DNA of 64,000 nucleotides from Fibrobacter succinogenes (GTDB lineage: Bacteria > Fibrobacterota > Fibrobacteria > Fibrobacterales > Fibrobacteraceae). Below the pieces are notes generated by a model. It was not told the origin of the DNA. It ran no database searches and saw only the letters and a program-made list of their open reading frames with translations. The position numbers were made by a program, and so were the translations under genes. The stretch covers positions 124,001 through 188,000 of the forward strand of contig CACVQR010000007.1 in the NCBI GenBank assembly GCA_902756345.1, written 5' to 3'. Positions 16,825 to 24,987 of this stretch are shown one piece after another (within the stretch, counting starts at the first letter, position 1; each line of letters opens with the position of its first letter).

Positions 16825-17778
16825 CTATTTTGCGGCGATGGTGAAAAGCCCACTGCGCGGGATGTGAACCTTCCAGGTGAGCCGTTTCATTTGCTTGTCG
16901 TTGACCATAAGGTAGGGGTCCACGAGAGCGACACTCTTGGTACCTGAGAAATCCATGGCGGTGCCGGCGTTGTCGTCGAAATTCTTGCCCTTGCCGAACA
17001 CCTGATAGAACAGTGGTTGCCCGAAGGTGACCATGATTTCGGGCTGAATGAAGCTTAATTCCTTGGCGAGCATCTTGCGGAGCGCGGCTTCCAAAAGCGG
17101 CGCGAGCGGGCGTTCGGTCGACTTGAAGAAGTACGTGATGCCGATGTCCTTCTGCTCGATGGAGAGGCTTGCGAACAGGCGCGAAAGCATCTGCCCGACG
17201 GGAGTTCCGAAGAAGGCGTCGGTGCTTTTTGCGGAAATGTTCGCTGCTTCGGCCATTTTAATGGCGGGGAGCAGGAAAAGCAACTTCGGCTTGGCGGGGC
17301 CCACGTAGCGGGCGAGTGCGGCTTCCTTGGCGTACAGGGCTTCGCCCTTGATGGATTCGTAGAATGCGTCAAGGGATTCTGCGGATTCAAAGGCGTGGGT
17401 AGCGCGCTTGACGGTGCGTGCTGTCGGCATGTTGGCAGCGGGAATTGCTGAGGCCTTGGTGTCGACGGCGCCGAAGAGCGAGGGGGCAAATCCGGTGGTG
17501 TCCGGAATCGGGGCCTGCGGAATATCGGCGGGTGCGCTGGATGCGCTGTTTGGAAATTGCGGCGGCAAGTTGCGCGGCATCGGGCGTGCTGCGGCCGGTG
17601 TCGGCGGAATGGGAGGATGCGGGGCGATTGCTGGACGTACGGCTGACGCGGGAGTGCCAGGAACAGCGGGCTTGCGCGTGAGCGTCCACGGTTCGTCGAG
17701 CAGCAGTTCCGCTTCGCCCAGGTCGATTTGTCCTGAAAGGTAGTTGCGCAGTTCGCTAAAGTCAAATTCGTCAGCCAT
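16825..17778 (-). CDS. Uracil-DNA glycosylase-superfamily-like protein with Pro/Ala-rich N-terminus
   Basis: The first ~120 residues are Pro/Ala-rich and look disordered. The rest (about 150-317) resembles the fold order of family 4 uracil-DNA glycosylases: KLLFLLPAIKMAEA, then FFGTPVGQMLSRLFASLSIEQKDIGITYFFK in the place of the family stretch GxxGxLL...DVYITNxVK, then FIQPEIMVTFGQPLF in place of the IxPKxIVxLG strand, and VHIPRSG near the end. The iron-sulfur cysteines and the normal GEAPG motif are not seen, so enzyme activity is doubtful. It overlaps the end of coaBC by 8 bases, indicating translational coupling. Confidence 0.5.
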   Translation of the reverse strand: MADEFDFSELRNYLSGQIDLGEAELLLDEPWTLTRKPAVPGTPASAVRPAIAPHPPIPPTPAAARPMPRNLPPQFPNSASSAPADIPQAPIPDTTGFAPSLFGAVDTKASAIPAANMPTARTVKRATHAFESAESLDAFYESIKGEALYAKEAALARYVGPAKPKLLFLLPAIKMAEAANISAKSTDAFFGTPVGQMLSRLFASLSIEQKDIGITYFFKSTERPLAPLLEAALRKMLAKELSFIQPEIMVTFGQPLFYQVFGKGKNFDDNAGTAMDFSGTKSVALVDPYLMVNDKQMKRLTWKVHIPRSGLFTIAAK

Positions 17779-19087
17779 TCAGGCGCTCCAGGCAAAAGTT
17801 CAAAATCGTCTCGGCCAAATCGACCTTCTCGCCCATGGCGAGCGGTGGAACGGGCTTGCCCGTTTCCACCAGGGCGAACCGCACGCAGTCGCGGCCAAAG
17901 CCGGAATCAGCTGCCACGGGTGCATTTAACAGAAGTGCGTCGGCGCCGCTCTTTTCAAGTTTTTCTGCGGCGTGTTCTTCGAAGTGATCGGTCTCAAGTG
18001 CGAATCCGACAATTACCTGCTTATGCGCGGCGGTTCCCGATGTGGAATCGGTGCGAGCCTTGCGGGCGGCAGTGCAGTCGCGGAGAATGTTCGGATTCGG
18101 TACAAGTTCAATCGTCAGCTGGCTGCGGCTATCCTTGATTTTCTCGTCGGCGGCGTGGGCGGGGCGGTAGTCCGCTACCGCCGCGCAATGCACGACGGCG
18201 TCCGCAGAATCTAACCGTTCCATCACGGCGTCGTGCATGTCCCGGGCGCTTTGCACGCGGGTCACTTTAACTCCGCCCGGGAACTTCGCTTCCATCGGGC
18301 CTGCGACAACTTCGACTTCAAAGCCGTTGGCGTAGAATACCGAGGCGAGTGCTACCGCAGTCTTTCCGCTACTGCGATTGCTGATATAGCGCACCGGGTC
18401 AATGGCCTCTTCGGTACGGCCTGCAGTCAAGAGGACCTTCTTGCCGTAGCCGGGAAGAGTAGAATCTTTCGTCGGGTCGATGTCTTTTGCAACGGGGATT
18501 GCCGGCGGTTCAATTCGGAATTCAGAATTCGGAGTTCGGAATTTAACGTCGCTGGCCTCTAAATAATCCACAATTTCTGCCGGTTCCATTAGGCGACCTT
18601 GTCCGACTTCACCGCAGGCGAGTTCTCCCGCGGGCGATTCCAGCACGGTCGTGTTTTCAAAGCCGCGCAAAATCTCGAGGTTGCGCTTTACCGCCGGGGA
18701 ATTGTACATGGCCACATTCATCGCCGGTGCAATCACCCGCGGACACGTGCAGCTCATAAAGCAAAGGCTCACCGGATCGTCGGCGATACCGCAGGCGAAT
18801 TTCCCGATGATGTTCGCGGTCGCGGGCACCACCAAATAGAGGTCAGCCCAGCGCGGAAAATCGATATGCTGGAAAGGGCGCGCCTCGACGGCTCCGTTCT
18901 TTAGATACACGGGGCACTTGCTAAGGCTTGCAAAAGTCAGTGGTGCTACGAATTCTGTCGCCGCATCGGTCATGCACACGCGTACTTCTGCGCCCTTCTT
19001 TTGCAACAGGCGCAGTAGCTCGCAGCTCTTGTACACGGCGATGCCGCCCGAGACTCCGAGCAAGATTTTCTTTCCAGCGAGATTCAT
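17771..19087 (-). CDS. coaBC: Bifunctional phosphopantothenoylcysteine decarboxylase / phosphopantothenate-cysteine ligase
   Basis: Two successive coenzyme A biosynthesis steps: CTP-dependent ligation of cysteine to phosphopantothenate (CoaB) and FMN-dependent decarboxylation (CoaC). The 438-residue protein starts at ATG 19087 (MNLAGKKILLGVSGGIAVYKS); the longer open frame upstream runs through a repeat. CoaC occupies about residues 1-175, with HIDFPRWADLYLVVPATANIIGK and PAMNVAMY. CoaB covers about 210-438, with KKVLLTAGRTEEAIDPVRYISNRSSGK and GFALETD. Between them residues ~181-193 (KFRTPNSEFRIEP) are encoded by a family B heptamer repeat. It overlaps the downstream UDG-like gene by 8 bases. 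Confidence 0.93.
   Translation of the reverse strand: MNLAGKKILLGVSGGIAVYKSCELLRLLQKKGAEVRVCMTDAATEFVAPLTFASLSKCPVYLKNGAVEARPFQHIDFPRWADLYLVVPATANIIGKFACGIADDPVSLCFMSCTCPRVIAPAMNVAMYNSPAVKRNLEILRGFENTTVLESPAGELACGEVGQGRLMEPAEIVDYLEASDVKFRTPNSEFRIEPPAIPVAKDIDPTKDSTLPGYGKKVLLTAGRTEEAIDPVRYISNRSSGKTAVALASVFYANGFEVEVVAGPMEAKFPGGVKVTRVQSARDMHDAVMERLDSADAVVHCAAVADYRPAHAADEKIKDSRSQLTIELVPNPNILRDCTAARKARTDSTSGTAAHKQVIVGFALETDHFEEHAAEKLEKSGADALLLNAPVAADSGFGRDCVRFALVETGKPVPPLAMGEKVDLAETILNFCLERLNG
18508..18547. repeat. Heptamer-periodic repeat, family B, inside coaBC
   Basis: TTCAATT, CGGAATT, CAGAATT, CGGAGTT, CGGAATT at 7-base steps, the same as intergenic family B copies. It is translated in frame in the linker between the CoaC and CoaB domains. 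Confidence 0.8.
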
Positions 19088-19104
19088 GCCCCCTAAGATA
19101 GAAA

Positions 19105-19169
19105 AAATGTGAGATGTGTAGTGTGAAATGTGTAATGACTGATTTTTCATTCCACATCCTACATTATAC
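19105..19169. repeat. Heptamer-periodic intergenic repeat, family A, inverted
   Basis: AAATGTG, AGATGTG, TAGTGTG, AAATGTG, TAATGAC on the left and TTTTTCATTCCACATCCTAC, of complementary type, on the right. It lies immediately upstream of coaBC. Confidence 0.75.
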
Positions 19170-19172
19170 AAT

Positions 19173-19208
19173 AAAAAACTCCCGTGGTTTTACCCACAGG
19201 AGTTTTTT
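19173..19208. terminator. Bidirectional Rho-independent terminator downstream of rpsA
   Basis: AAAAAACTCCCGTGG and CCCACAGGAGTTTTTT pair with one mismatch across a short loop; the T-run on one strand and A-run on the other make it usable in both directions. It sits about 100 bases after the rpsA stop, with a repeat in between. Confidence 0.8.
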
Positions 19209-19212
19209 AAAG

Positions 19213-19306
19213 TTGTCAGTAAGAAGTTAGAAGTAGGAAGTTCTAATAATTGCGACGTAGTCGCCTTACTATTCCTGCCTACTGTCTACTGCCAACTGCC
19301 TACTAA
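19213..19306. repeat. Heptamer-periodic intergenic repeat, family C, inverted
   Basis: Left words GTCAGTA, AGAAGTT, AGAAGTA, GGAAGTT; right words CTGCCTA, CTGTCTA, CTGCCAA, CTGCCTA at 7-base steps, complementary in type. It lies between the rpsA stop and its terminator. Confidence 0.8.
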
Positions 19307-19307
19307 A

Positions 19308-21004
19308 TTAAGCTTCGGCTTCAGCGTCGGCCTTCTTCTTGGAAGACTTCTTCTTCGGGGCGGTAGCTTCACCGATGGTGGTGCCAGATTCGCCCGGCTT
19401 GTGAGAGTCCATCCAAGCCTTGAGCTCGGCGGATTCACGGTTCTTGAAGTAGTCAACCACAGAGAGGAAGATCTTACGGTTGTTCTGATCGATTTCGGTC
19501 ACGACAGCCGGAACTTCGTCGCCAACCTTGAATGCATCGGCCGGAACCTTGATGTATTCAGCGGTGAGCTTGGAGACCGGGATGAAGCCTTCGTCACCGG
19601 GTAGGTGGAATCGATGGTATCCCACGGGTCTTCGGTGAGGTGCTTCATGGAGAGGGAAATACGACGCTTTTCCTTATCGACGGCGAGCACGACGCATTCA
19701 ACCTTGTCACCCTTCTTGACCATTTCGTTCGGGTGGGTAATCTTCTTGGTCCAGGACATGTCGGAAACGTGGATGAGGCCATCAACACCTTCCTTGATTT
19801 CGACGAAGGCGCCGAAGGAAGCGATGTTGCGGATTTCACCAACCACGCGGGCACCCGGCGGAAGTTCGGTTTCGATAGAATCCCACGGATCGGATTCGAG
19901 CTGCTTCATGCCGAGAGAGATGCGTTCTGCATCTTCTTCAACCTTGAGCACAACGGCTTCCACTTCCTGACCCACGGAGAGGATCTTGGACGGGTGCTTG
20001 ACATGCTGAGTCCAGGACATTTCGGAAACGTGGATGAGGCCTTCGACGCCGCTATCCAGTTCAACGAATGCACCGTAATCGGTAATGGAAACAACCTTAC
20101 CCTTAACGATAGCGCCTTCCGGATAACGTTCGGCGATGTCCTTCCACGGATGCGGCTTAAGCTGCTTCATGCCGAGAGAGATGCGTTCCTTCTTGTCGTT
20201 GAAGTCGAGAACCATGACTTCGACTTCCTGGCCGAGCTGGAGCATTTCGGTCGGGTGGTTGATGCGCTTGTAGCTCATGTCGGTGATGTGGAGGAGGCCG
20301 TCTACGCCGCCGAGGTCAATGAATGCACCGAAGTCGGTGATGTTCTTGACGATACCCTTGCGGACCTGACCCTTTTCGAGGGTTTCGAGCACGTCGCCAC
20401 GCTGCTTGTTGCGTTCTTCTTCGAGAACGACGCGGCGAGACACGACGATGTTGCGGCGAGCCTTGTTGACCTTGATAACCTTGAGGTCGTATTCCTGACC
20501 GATGAGGGCGTTGATGTCCGGGATCTGACGGAGGTCGATCTGGGAACCCGGGAGGAAGGCGTCGATGCCGAACAGGTCGACAACCACACCGCCCTTGATA
20601 CGCTTCGTGAGCGTACCGCGCACGACTTCGTTGTTTTCGAATGCAGCGTGGATGCGATCCCACACGCGCACGAAGTCGGCCTTCTGCTTCGAAAGGATGA
20701 GACGTCCGTCTTCATCTTCAAGCTTTTCGACAAACACTTCGATTTCGGAACCGATTTCGAGGGAGTCCGTGTCCTTGAATTCAGCACGGTCAATGACACC
20801 TTCGGACTTGTAGTTCACGTCGATCAGGACTTCCTGGTCGTTCACCTGGCTAATCTTACCAGTGACGAGCTTGCCTTGTTCGAGGCAATCCATGCCGGCG
20901 TAAACGTCAGCGTTCTGCTTACGGAAGTCGGGGCTGCATTCGCCCTGAGCGGCGAGAATTTCAGCGAGATCTTCAGCGGTACCGAATTTGAGATTTTGAG
21001 ACAT
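19308..21004 (-). pseudogene. rpsA: 30S ribosomal protein S1, frameshifted in the sixth S1 domain
   Basis: S1 binds mRNA at the 30S subunit and helps unfold leaders. The first frame (21004 down to the junction near 19597, then a false tail to 19499) encodes five complete S1/OB domains, seen as repeats such as GAFIDLGGVDGLLHITDMS, GAFVELDSGVEGLIHVSEMS and GAFVEIKEGVDGLIHVSDMS. At DPWDTIDSTYP the sixth domain should start, but the frame changes and the sequence resumes in a second frame with GDEGFIPVSKLTAEY through to a Lys/Ala-rich C-terminus (stop at 19308). By comparison with domain 5 about 22 residues are missing at the junction. Either a real truncation to five domains or a sequence/assembly deletion. 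The cmk-rpsA order is a common bacterial arrangement. Confidence 0.85.
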
Positions 21005-21039
21005 ATTGTTTAGTTGGGTTGTGGAACAAAGGATTCAGG

Positions 21040-21708
21040 CTACGCCACTACACCTACGTAGTCGAGAATCTTTTGAACCTGTTGTTGGATTGAGATGTGT
21101 GTAGTGTCAATTTCAATAGCGTCGTCCGCTTTCTTTAACGGGGCGGTTGCGCGCGAAGAATCCAGGCGGTCGCGTTCGACCAGGTTGTTGAGGACTTCTT
21201 CGAGAGTCACCTTTTCGCCCTTTTCAAGGAGTTCCTTGTAGCGGCGTTCGGCGCGGACCTTCACGTCCGTCACCATGAAAAACTTGTACTTGGCATCGGG
21301 GAACACCACGGTTCCGATATCGCGACCATCCAGGATGCAACTCTGCTTCTTGCCGATTTCGCGCTGCTTTTCAGTCATCGCGGCACGCACCGACGGGAGT
21401 GCGCAGTAGATGCTCACGTTGCTCGATACCTTCATGCCACGGATCTCGTTTTCGCGGCTCACACCGTTAATGAGAATGTGGTTTTCGGAGTCGAACCCGA
21501 GGTCAAGGTTCTTGAGCAGTTCGTCCATGGCGGGGCCTTCTTCGGCAGCAAGTCCTGCATCGAGGGCGGCAAGCGTCACGGCGCGGTACATGGCGCCCGT
21601 GTCCAAATAGGTAATGCCTAAAGTCTTTGCAACGATTTTTGCAGTGGTACTCTTGCCGGTACCCGAACCGCCATCGAGGGCGATAACAAAATTCTTAGAA
21701 TTGCTCAT
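21040..21708 (-). CDS. cmk: Cytidylate kinase
   Basis: Phosphorylates CMP and dCMP with ATP. The 222-residue length fits. P-loop ALDGGSGTGKSTTAK at the N-terminus, YLDTGAMYRAVTLAAL, NHILINGVSRENEIR (NMP-binding insertion), the signature LDGRDIGTVVFPDAKYKFF, and RDRLDSSRATAPLKKADDAI with DTTHIS near the end. ATG 21708 is used; the TTG 12 bases upstream is unlikely. It lies 35 bases upstream of rpsA on the same strand, the classical cmk-rpsA pair. Confidence 0.95.
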   Translation of the reverse strand: MSNSKNFVIALDGGSGTGKSTTAKIVAKTLGITYLDTGAMYRAVTLAALDAGLAAEEGPAMDELLKNLDLGFDSENHILINGVSRENEIRGMKVSSNVSIYCALPSVRAAMTEKQREIGKKQSCILDGRDIGTVVFPDAKYKFFMVTDVKVRAERRYKELLEKGEKVTLEEVLNNLVERDRLDSSRATAPLKKADDAIEIDTTHISIQQQVQKILDYVGVVA

Positions 21709-21748
21709 GAGTGGGGTCAAAAATAGAAACCTAAAGCCCCGACGTCAA

Positions 21749-22198
21749 TCAGTATAGGTCGAAAAAGTAGTACGTGACCAGCCCGTTCGCATTGTCCCAA
21801 TAGGCCATGACTTCGCCGCTTTTGTAGATGGTCAGGTCGTCGTCATCTTGCGTAAAGCCGAAAAAGGGACCGTAATCGCTGTCGTAGTCTTCGGTGTATT
21901 CCGATTCCAGGTAGTAATAGCGGTCACCATCGAGGTTCAAGGAGGCTAGGCCGTCACTGTCGATTCTGAGACCCACGGTCATGGAGGGGCTCAGGGAGTG
22001 TATCGGTCCGCAGTCATATGCGCCGAACGAATCAAAGCGGCAGTCCTGTACATAGTAGTAATGAAACCGCCTGTTGAAGCGGGCTCCGTCTGCATCCGGG
22101 TCTGGGCCAAGATTGCAGGCCGCCAGGCAGAACAACGCTGCAAAAAACGACGCCTTGAATAGCGCCGTTTTCGAAATGGTTTTTAATAAGTTAATCAT
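21749..22198 (-). CDS. Small lipoprotein of unknown function
   Basis: 149 residues. The N-terminus is a lipoprotein signal (hydrophobic FKASFFAALFCLAAC with a lipobox LAAC at about 25-28). The mature part is rich in Tyr and Asp (FHYYYVQDC, DRYYYLESEYTEDYDSDYG) and predicted mostly beta. I recognise no family. Its start codon overlaps the stop of the preceding lipoprotein gene (TAATG), so the two are translationally coupled and may act together in the envelope. Confidence 0.75.
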   Translation of the reverse strand: MINLLKTISKTALFKASFFAALFCLAACNLGPDPDADGARFNRRFHYYYVQDCRFDSFGAYDCGPIHSLSPSMTVGLRIDSDGLASLNLDGDRYYYLESEYTEDYDSDYGPFFGFTQDDDDLTIYKSGEVMAYWDNANGLVTYYFFDLY

Positions 22199-22809
22199 TA
22201 CGGGTTTTCGTAGTCGCCGCCGTAGATTTCTTCTTCGGCTTCCTGCGTGCTTTCGTCTTCGTAAGCTTCCGGAGCCTGCAGGTCGCGGGTGCTACCGTAC
22301 TTGCGCTTTTCTTCTTCGGTCAGCTTGTTGGAATAGACGATTTCTTCTTGTTCCTGGTTGGCTTCTTCCTCTTCTTCTTGCAGAATCTTTTGGCCCTGTT
22401 CAATACGGCGCTTCACGCGTTCGTCTTCCATCTGCTTGAGGTTGGTACCAACCTTGGCCTGTTCTTCGGACATCACGTAGCGGCCGTTAGCTTCGTCCAT
22501 GGCGTCCTTGATGCCTATTAGACGGCCTCTGCCGTCAACCTGGAGTCCTGCTCTACGGAGTGTCGAAAGCGGGAGTCTGCGGGCGGCAGTCTTGTATTCG
22601 TCTTTGAATTCGTAACCATCGGATGTTGCGATTGCGTCAGCTTCGCTTGGCGTCACATATTCAAGAGCTTCCTGCCAGCGAGAACCCTGCACACAGGAGG
22701 TGAATCCGACCAATGCGTTGTCAAGGGCTTCCGGGTCATCAGACTTAGAACCTGCACAGCCGGTCAGAACCAATGCCGCCAAAGAAAGATATGCCAAAAT
22801 TTTTTTCAT
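22198..22809 (-). CDS. Lipoprotein with Glu-rich C-terminal half
   Basis: 203 residues with a lipoprotein signal (KKILAYLSLAALVLTGCAG, lipobox LTGC). The mature N-terminal part has a possible lipoprotein-like fold (DNALVGFTSCVQGSRWQEALEYVTP, reminiscent of small alpha/beta domains in exported proteins). From about residue 115 it becomes a long charged helix (RVKRRIEQGQKILQEEEEEA) and an acidic tail. The start is supported by GGAGG 8-9 bases upstream and by the promoter at 22843-22871. The next lipoprotein gene overlaps its stop codon. Function not recognised. Confidence 0.8.
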   Translation of the reverse strand: MKKILAYLSLAALVLTGCAGSKSDDPEALDNALVGFTSCVQGSRWQEALEYVTPSEADAIATSDGYEFKDEYKTAARRLPLSTLRRAGLQVDGRGRLIGIKDAMDEANGRYVMSEEQAKVGTNLKQMEDERVKRRIEQGQKILQEEEEEANQEQEEIVYSNKLTEEEKRKYGSTRDLQAPEAYEDESTQEAEEEIYGGDYENP

Positions 22810-22842
22810 AGGGCCAAACCTCCGAAAAACGAAAATTTTATA

Positions 22843-22871
22843 TAAATATAAACATTTTTTGATAAAGTCAA
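22843..22871 (-). promoter_or_regulatory. Candidate promoter of the lipoprotein pair
   Basis: On the minus strand TTGACT (22871-22866), a 17-base gap and TATTTA (22848-22843) stand about 35 bases ahead of the start at 22809, which also has a GGAGG ribosome-binding site. Confidence 0.55.
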
Positions 22872-22928
22872 CAAAAAAGAAAATTTTTTTTCAATTTGCA
22901 AGCCGTTTTCTTGCTATCATTTAGTCCG

Positions 22929-24098
22929 ATGAACGAAAAATCTGATATTTACCGCATTAAAAAAGACGATAGAGAGCTTATTCTAATTGGTACCGCCCAT
23001 ATTTCCCAGGCCTCCAAGGACCTGGTTCGGGCGACTATTGAAGCAGAATCTCCGGATACAGTTTGTGTTGAATTGGACGAAGGGCGTTTGAATTCTATCA
23101 AGGATCCGGACCGCTGGAAAAAGACTGATTTAAAGCAAGTCATCAAGAAAAAACAGTTGGCGACGCTTATTGCAAACTTGGTGCTCGGGTCCTACCAGAA
23201 GCGCATGGGGGCTCAGACGGGCGTGAAGCCTGGTTCCGAACTTAAAGAAGCTGTTGATGTCGCTGCAGAAAAGAACGCTGAACTGGTGCTTGCCGACCGA
23301 GACATCAAGATTACCTTGAGGCGTACTTGGGCTTGCACTCCGTGGTATCGTAAGTTGAGCCTTTTGGGTGGACTCATCGCAAGTATTTTTGACAAGACCG
23401 AAGTCAGTGAAGAAGACTTGGCCAAGATTAAGGAACAAGATGCTTTGAGTGCCATGATGCAGGATTTCGGAAAGTCGTTCCCCGAAGTCAAACAAGTGCT
23501 TATCGACGAACGCGACCAGTTCCTCGCAAGCAAAATCAGGAACGCTCCGGGCAAAAAGATTGTGGCCGTTGTCGGTGCGGGCCACATGAACGGGATTGCG
23601 CACATTATCGAAGAAAACCGCGAACTCCCGAGCGAAGAATCCATTAGCGTGATTCCGAAGAGCGCTCCCATCTGGAAGATTATCGGCTGGGCCATTCCGG
23701 TTGCAATCATCGCAAGTATTATTGCCGTGGGCGTGCATACGGGTGCCGAAAAGGCGGGCGAACTCAGCCTGCAGTGGGCGATGCTCACCGGCGGTGGAGC
23801 CATGCTCGGTACCATCATTGCTGGCGGTCATCCGCTGACAGTTCTGGTGGCGCTTATCGCGGCTCCGTTTACGGGTCTTACACCGCTGATTGGTGTCGGG
23901 TTCTTTACGGCGCTGACGCAGGTTTACATGCGCCCGCCGCGCGTGTCCGAAATGGAAACATTGACAGACGATATCTGGCAGGTCAAGCGCTGGTGGAAAA
24001 ACCGCGTGACTCGCGTAATCCTCTGCTTCTTGTGCCCGGGAATCCCCGCCATTATCGGAAAGATTCTCGCCATATTCAAGATTTACCAGGCGTTTTGA
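22929..24098 (+). CDS. TraB/GumN-family membrane protein
   Basis: 389 residues. The N-terminal ~230 residues match the TraB family (named for the enterococcal pheromone-shutdown protein): ELILIGTAHISQASKDLV, TVCVELDEGR, then ADRDIKITLRRTWA and ERDQFLASKIRNAPGKKIVAVVGAGHMNGI. The conserved GTAHIS and GAGHMNGI motifs carry the His/Glu residues proposed as metal ligands. The C-terminal part has about four hydrophobic helices (residues ~250-389), so it is a membrane protein. ATG 22929 is chosen because family similarity starts there. Biological role is unknown. It overlaps the convergent HAD gene by 16 bases. Confidence 0.82.
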   Translation: MNEKSDIYRIKKDDRELILIGTAHISQASKDLVRATIEAESPDTVCVELDEGRLNSIKDPDRWKKTDLKQVIKKKQLATLIANLVLGSYQKRMGAQTGVKPGSELKEAVDVAAEKNAELVLADRDIKITLRRTWACTPWYRKLSLLGGLIASIFDKTEVSEEDLAKIKEQDALSAMMQDFGKSFPEVKQVLIDERDQFLASKIRNAPGKKIVAVVGAGHMNGIAHIIEENRELPSEESISVIPKSAPIWKIIGWAIPVAIIASIIAVGVHTGAEKAGELSLQWAMLTGGGAMLGTIIAGGHPLTVLVALIAAPFTGLTPLIGVGFFTALTQVYMRPPRVSEMETLTDDIWQVKRWWKNRVTRVILCFLCPGIPAIIGKILAIFKIYQAF

Positions 24099-24739
24099 TT
24101 AAGCGCTTTAAGGTAATCGAACCAGTCGAAATCGGGTGTGATTTGCACCGCTTGAATGCCGCAATTTTTTGCGGCATTTACGTTATCGATGTTGTCGTCG
24201 AGGAAGATGGTGTCCGAAGTTCCGGCGTCCGAAGCCTCTGTGCTGCAGACTGCACCGATGGCCTTGATTACATGTTCAAAGATTTCGGCGCTGGGTTTTT
24301 CGAGGTGCAGGTCCTGGCTTAAGAACACTTGGTTGAAAAAATCTTCGCAACGGTTTCCGCCCGCGTTGAACCAATGGTCCTGGCAGTATTGCCAATGAAG
24401 GTCGTTGGTGTTGCTCAACAGGTAAACATTGGCTCGTTGCTTAAGAGCCTTGATGGCGTTCAGCTTTCGTTCGGGAATGCCGATGCAAATGCTGTTCCAG
24501 GCGAGTGCGACTTGTTCGGGAGTCGTACCCGGATTGCACTTGGCGGCAACGAGTCTGCAGAATTCATAGGTCGCAAAATGCCCGAGCTGGTAATGGTGCA
24601 TCAAGTCGGTGGTTTCACCTTTATCGAAGCGGAGTTCACTTTGGGGAATCCCGAGTGCAGCAAAGCCGTCTAGGGCCTTTTGCATGTTGATGTCGAGGAT
24701 GACTCCACCTAAATCGAAGATGATGTTCTTGAAATGCAT
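24083..24739 (-). CDS. HAD-superfamily phosphatase/hydrolase (subfamily IA)
   Basis: 218 residues. Motif I is FDLGGVILDIN: the first Asp, the usual nucleophile, is present but the second motif-I residue is Gly rather than Asp, as in YihX/YfnB-type members. Motif II is VYLLSNTN, followed by a conserved Lys (LHLEKPSAEIFEHVIKA) and motif IV IFLDDNIDNVNAAKNCG. This combination is typical of sugar-phosphate or nucleotide phosphatases related to E. coli YihX; the substrate is not determinable. ATG 24739 is used as the extra upstream frame falls in the structured leader 24766-24851. Confidence 0.8.
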   Translation of the reverse strand: MHFKNIIFDLGGVILDINMQKALDGFAALGIPQSELRFDKGETTDLMHHYQLGHFATYEFCRLVAAKCNPGTTPEQVALAWNSICIGIPERKLNAIKALKQRANVYLLSNTNDLHWQYCQDHWFNAGGNRCEDFFNQVFLSQDLHLEKPSAEIFEHVIKAIGAVCSTEASDAGTSDTIFLDDNIDNVNAAKNCGIQAVQITPDFDWFDYLKALNQNAW

Positions 24740-24765
24740 TTTGAAAAAATGTAGAAAATAAACAC

Positions 24766-24851
24766 AGGTTGCCCATCCTGGCGCACGCGCCAACCTTACG
24801 GCTCAGCCATGGTCATACAAGTATGACCGCGGCATTCGCCTTATTAGGTTG
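24766..24851 (-). promoter_or_regulatory. Structured leader upstream of the HAD gene with mutually exclusive stems
   Basis: Three nested or competing inverted repeats: AGGTTG (24766-24771) can pair with CAACCT (24791-24796), enclosing the perfect hairpin TGGCGC-AC-GCGCCA (24779-24792); the same CAACCT can instead pair with AGGTTG at 24846-24851, enclosing GGTCATAC-AA-GTATGACC (24811-24828). It lies in the 5' region of the minus-strand HAD gene, after the cysK terminator. This looks like an attenuator, riboswitch or mobile palindromic repeat; I do not recognise a known family. Confidence 0.5.
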
Positions 24852-24914
24852 TGGCCGACGCTTTTATTATTTTGCCGGTTGAATTTTATCTAACGATGGA
24901 ATTTCTATCTCGCT

Positions 24915-24953
24915 ACAAATAAATAAAATACCCATTAGATAATTTCTAATGGG
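24915..24953 (-). terminator. Rho-independent terminator of cysK
   Basis: CCCATTAGA (24931-24939) pairs perfectly with TCTAATGGG (24945-24953). On the minus strand the stem is followed by a T-rich tail (TATTTTATTTATTTG). It lies 35 bases after the cysK stop. Confidence 0.8.
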
Positions 24954-24987
24954 CGTTGTTGTAAATAAAGTAATAATTCTGTGAAAA

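Noticed and set aside
19308-19625. Independent small gene at the end of rpsA
   Set aside because: Its product is clearly the second half of an S1 domain plus the S1 C-terminus, so it belongs to rpsA.
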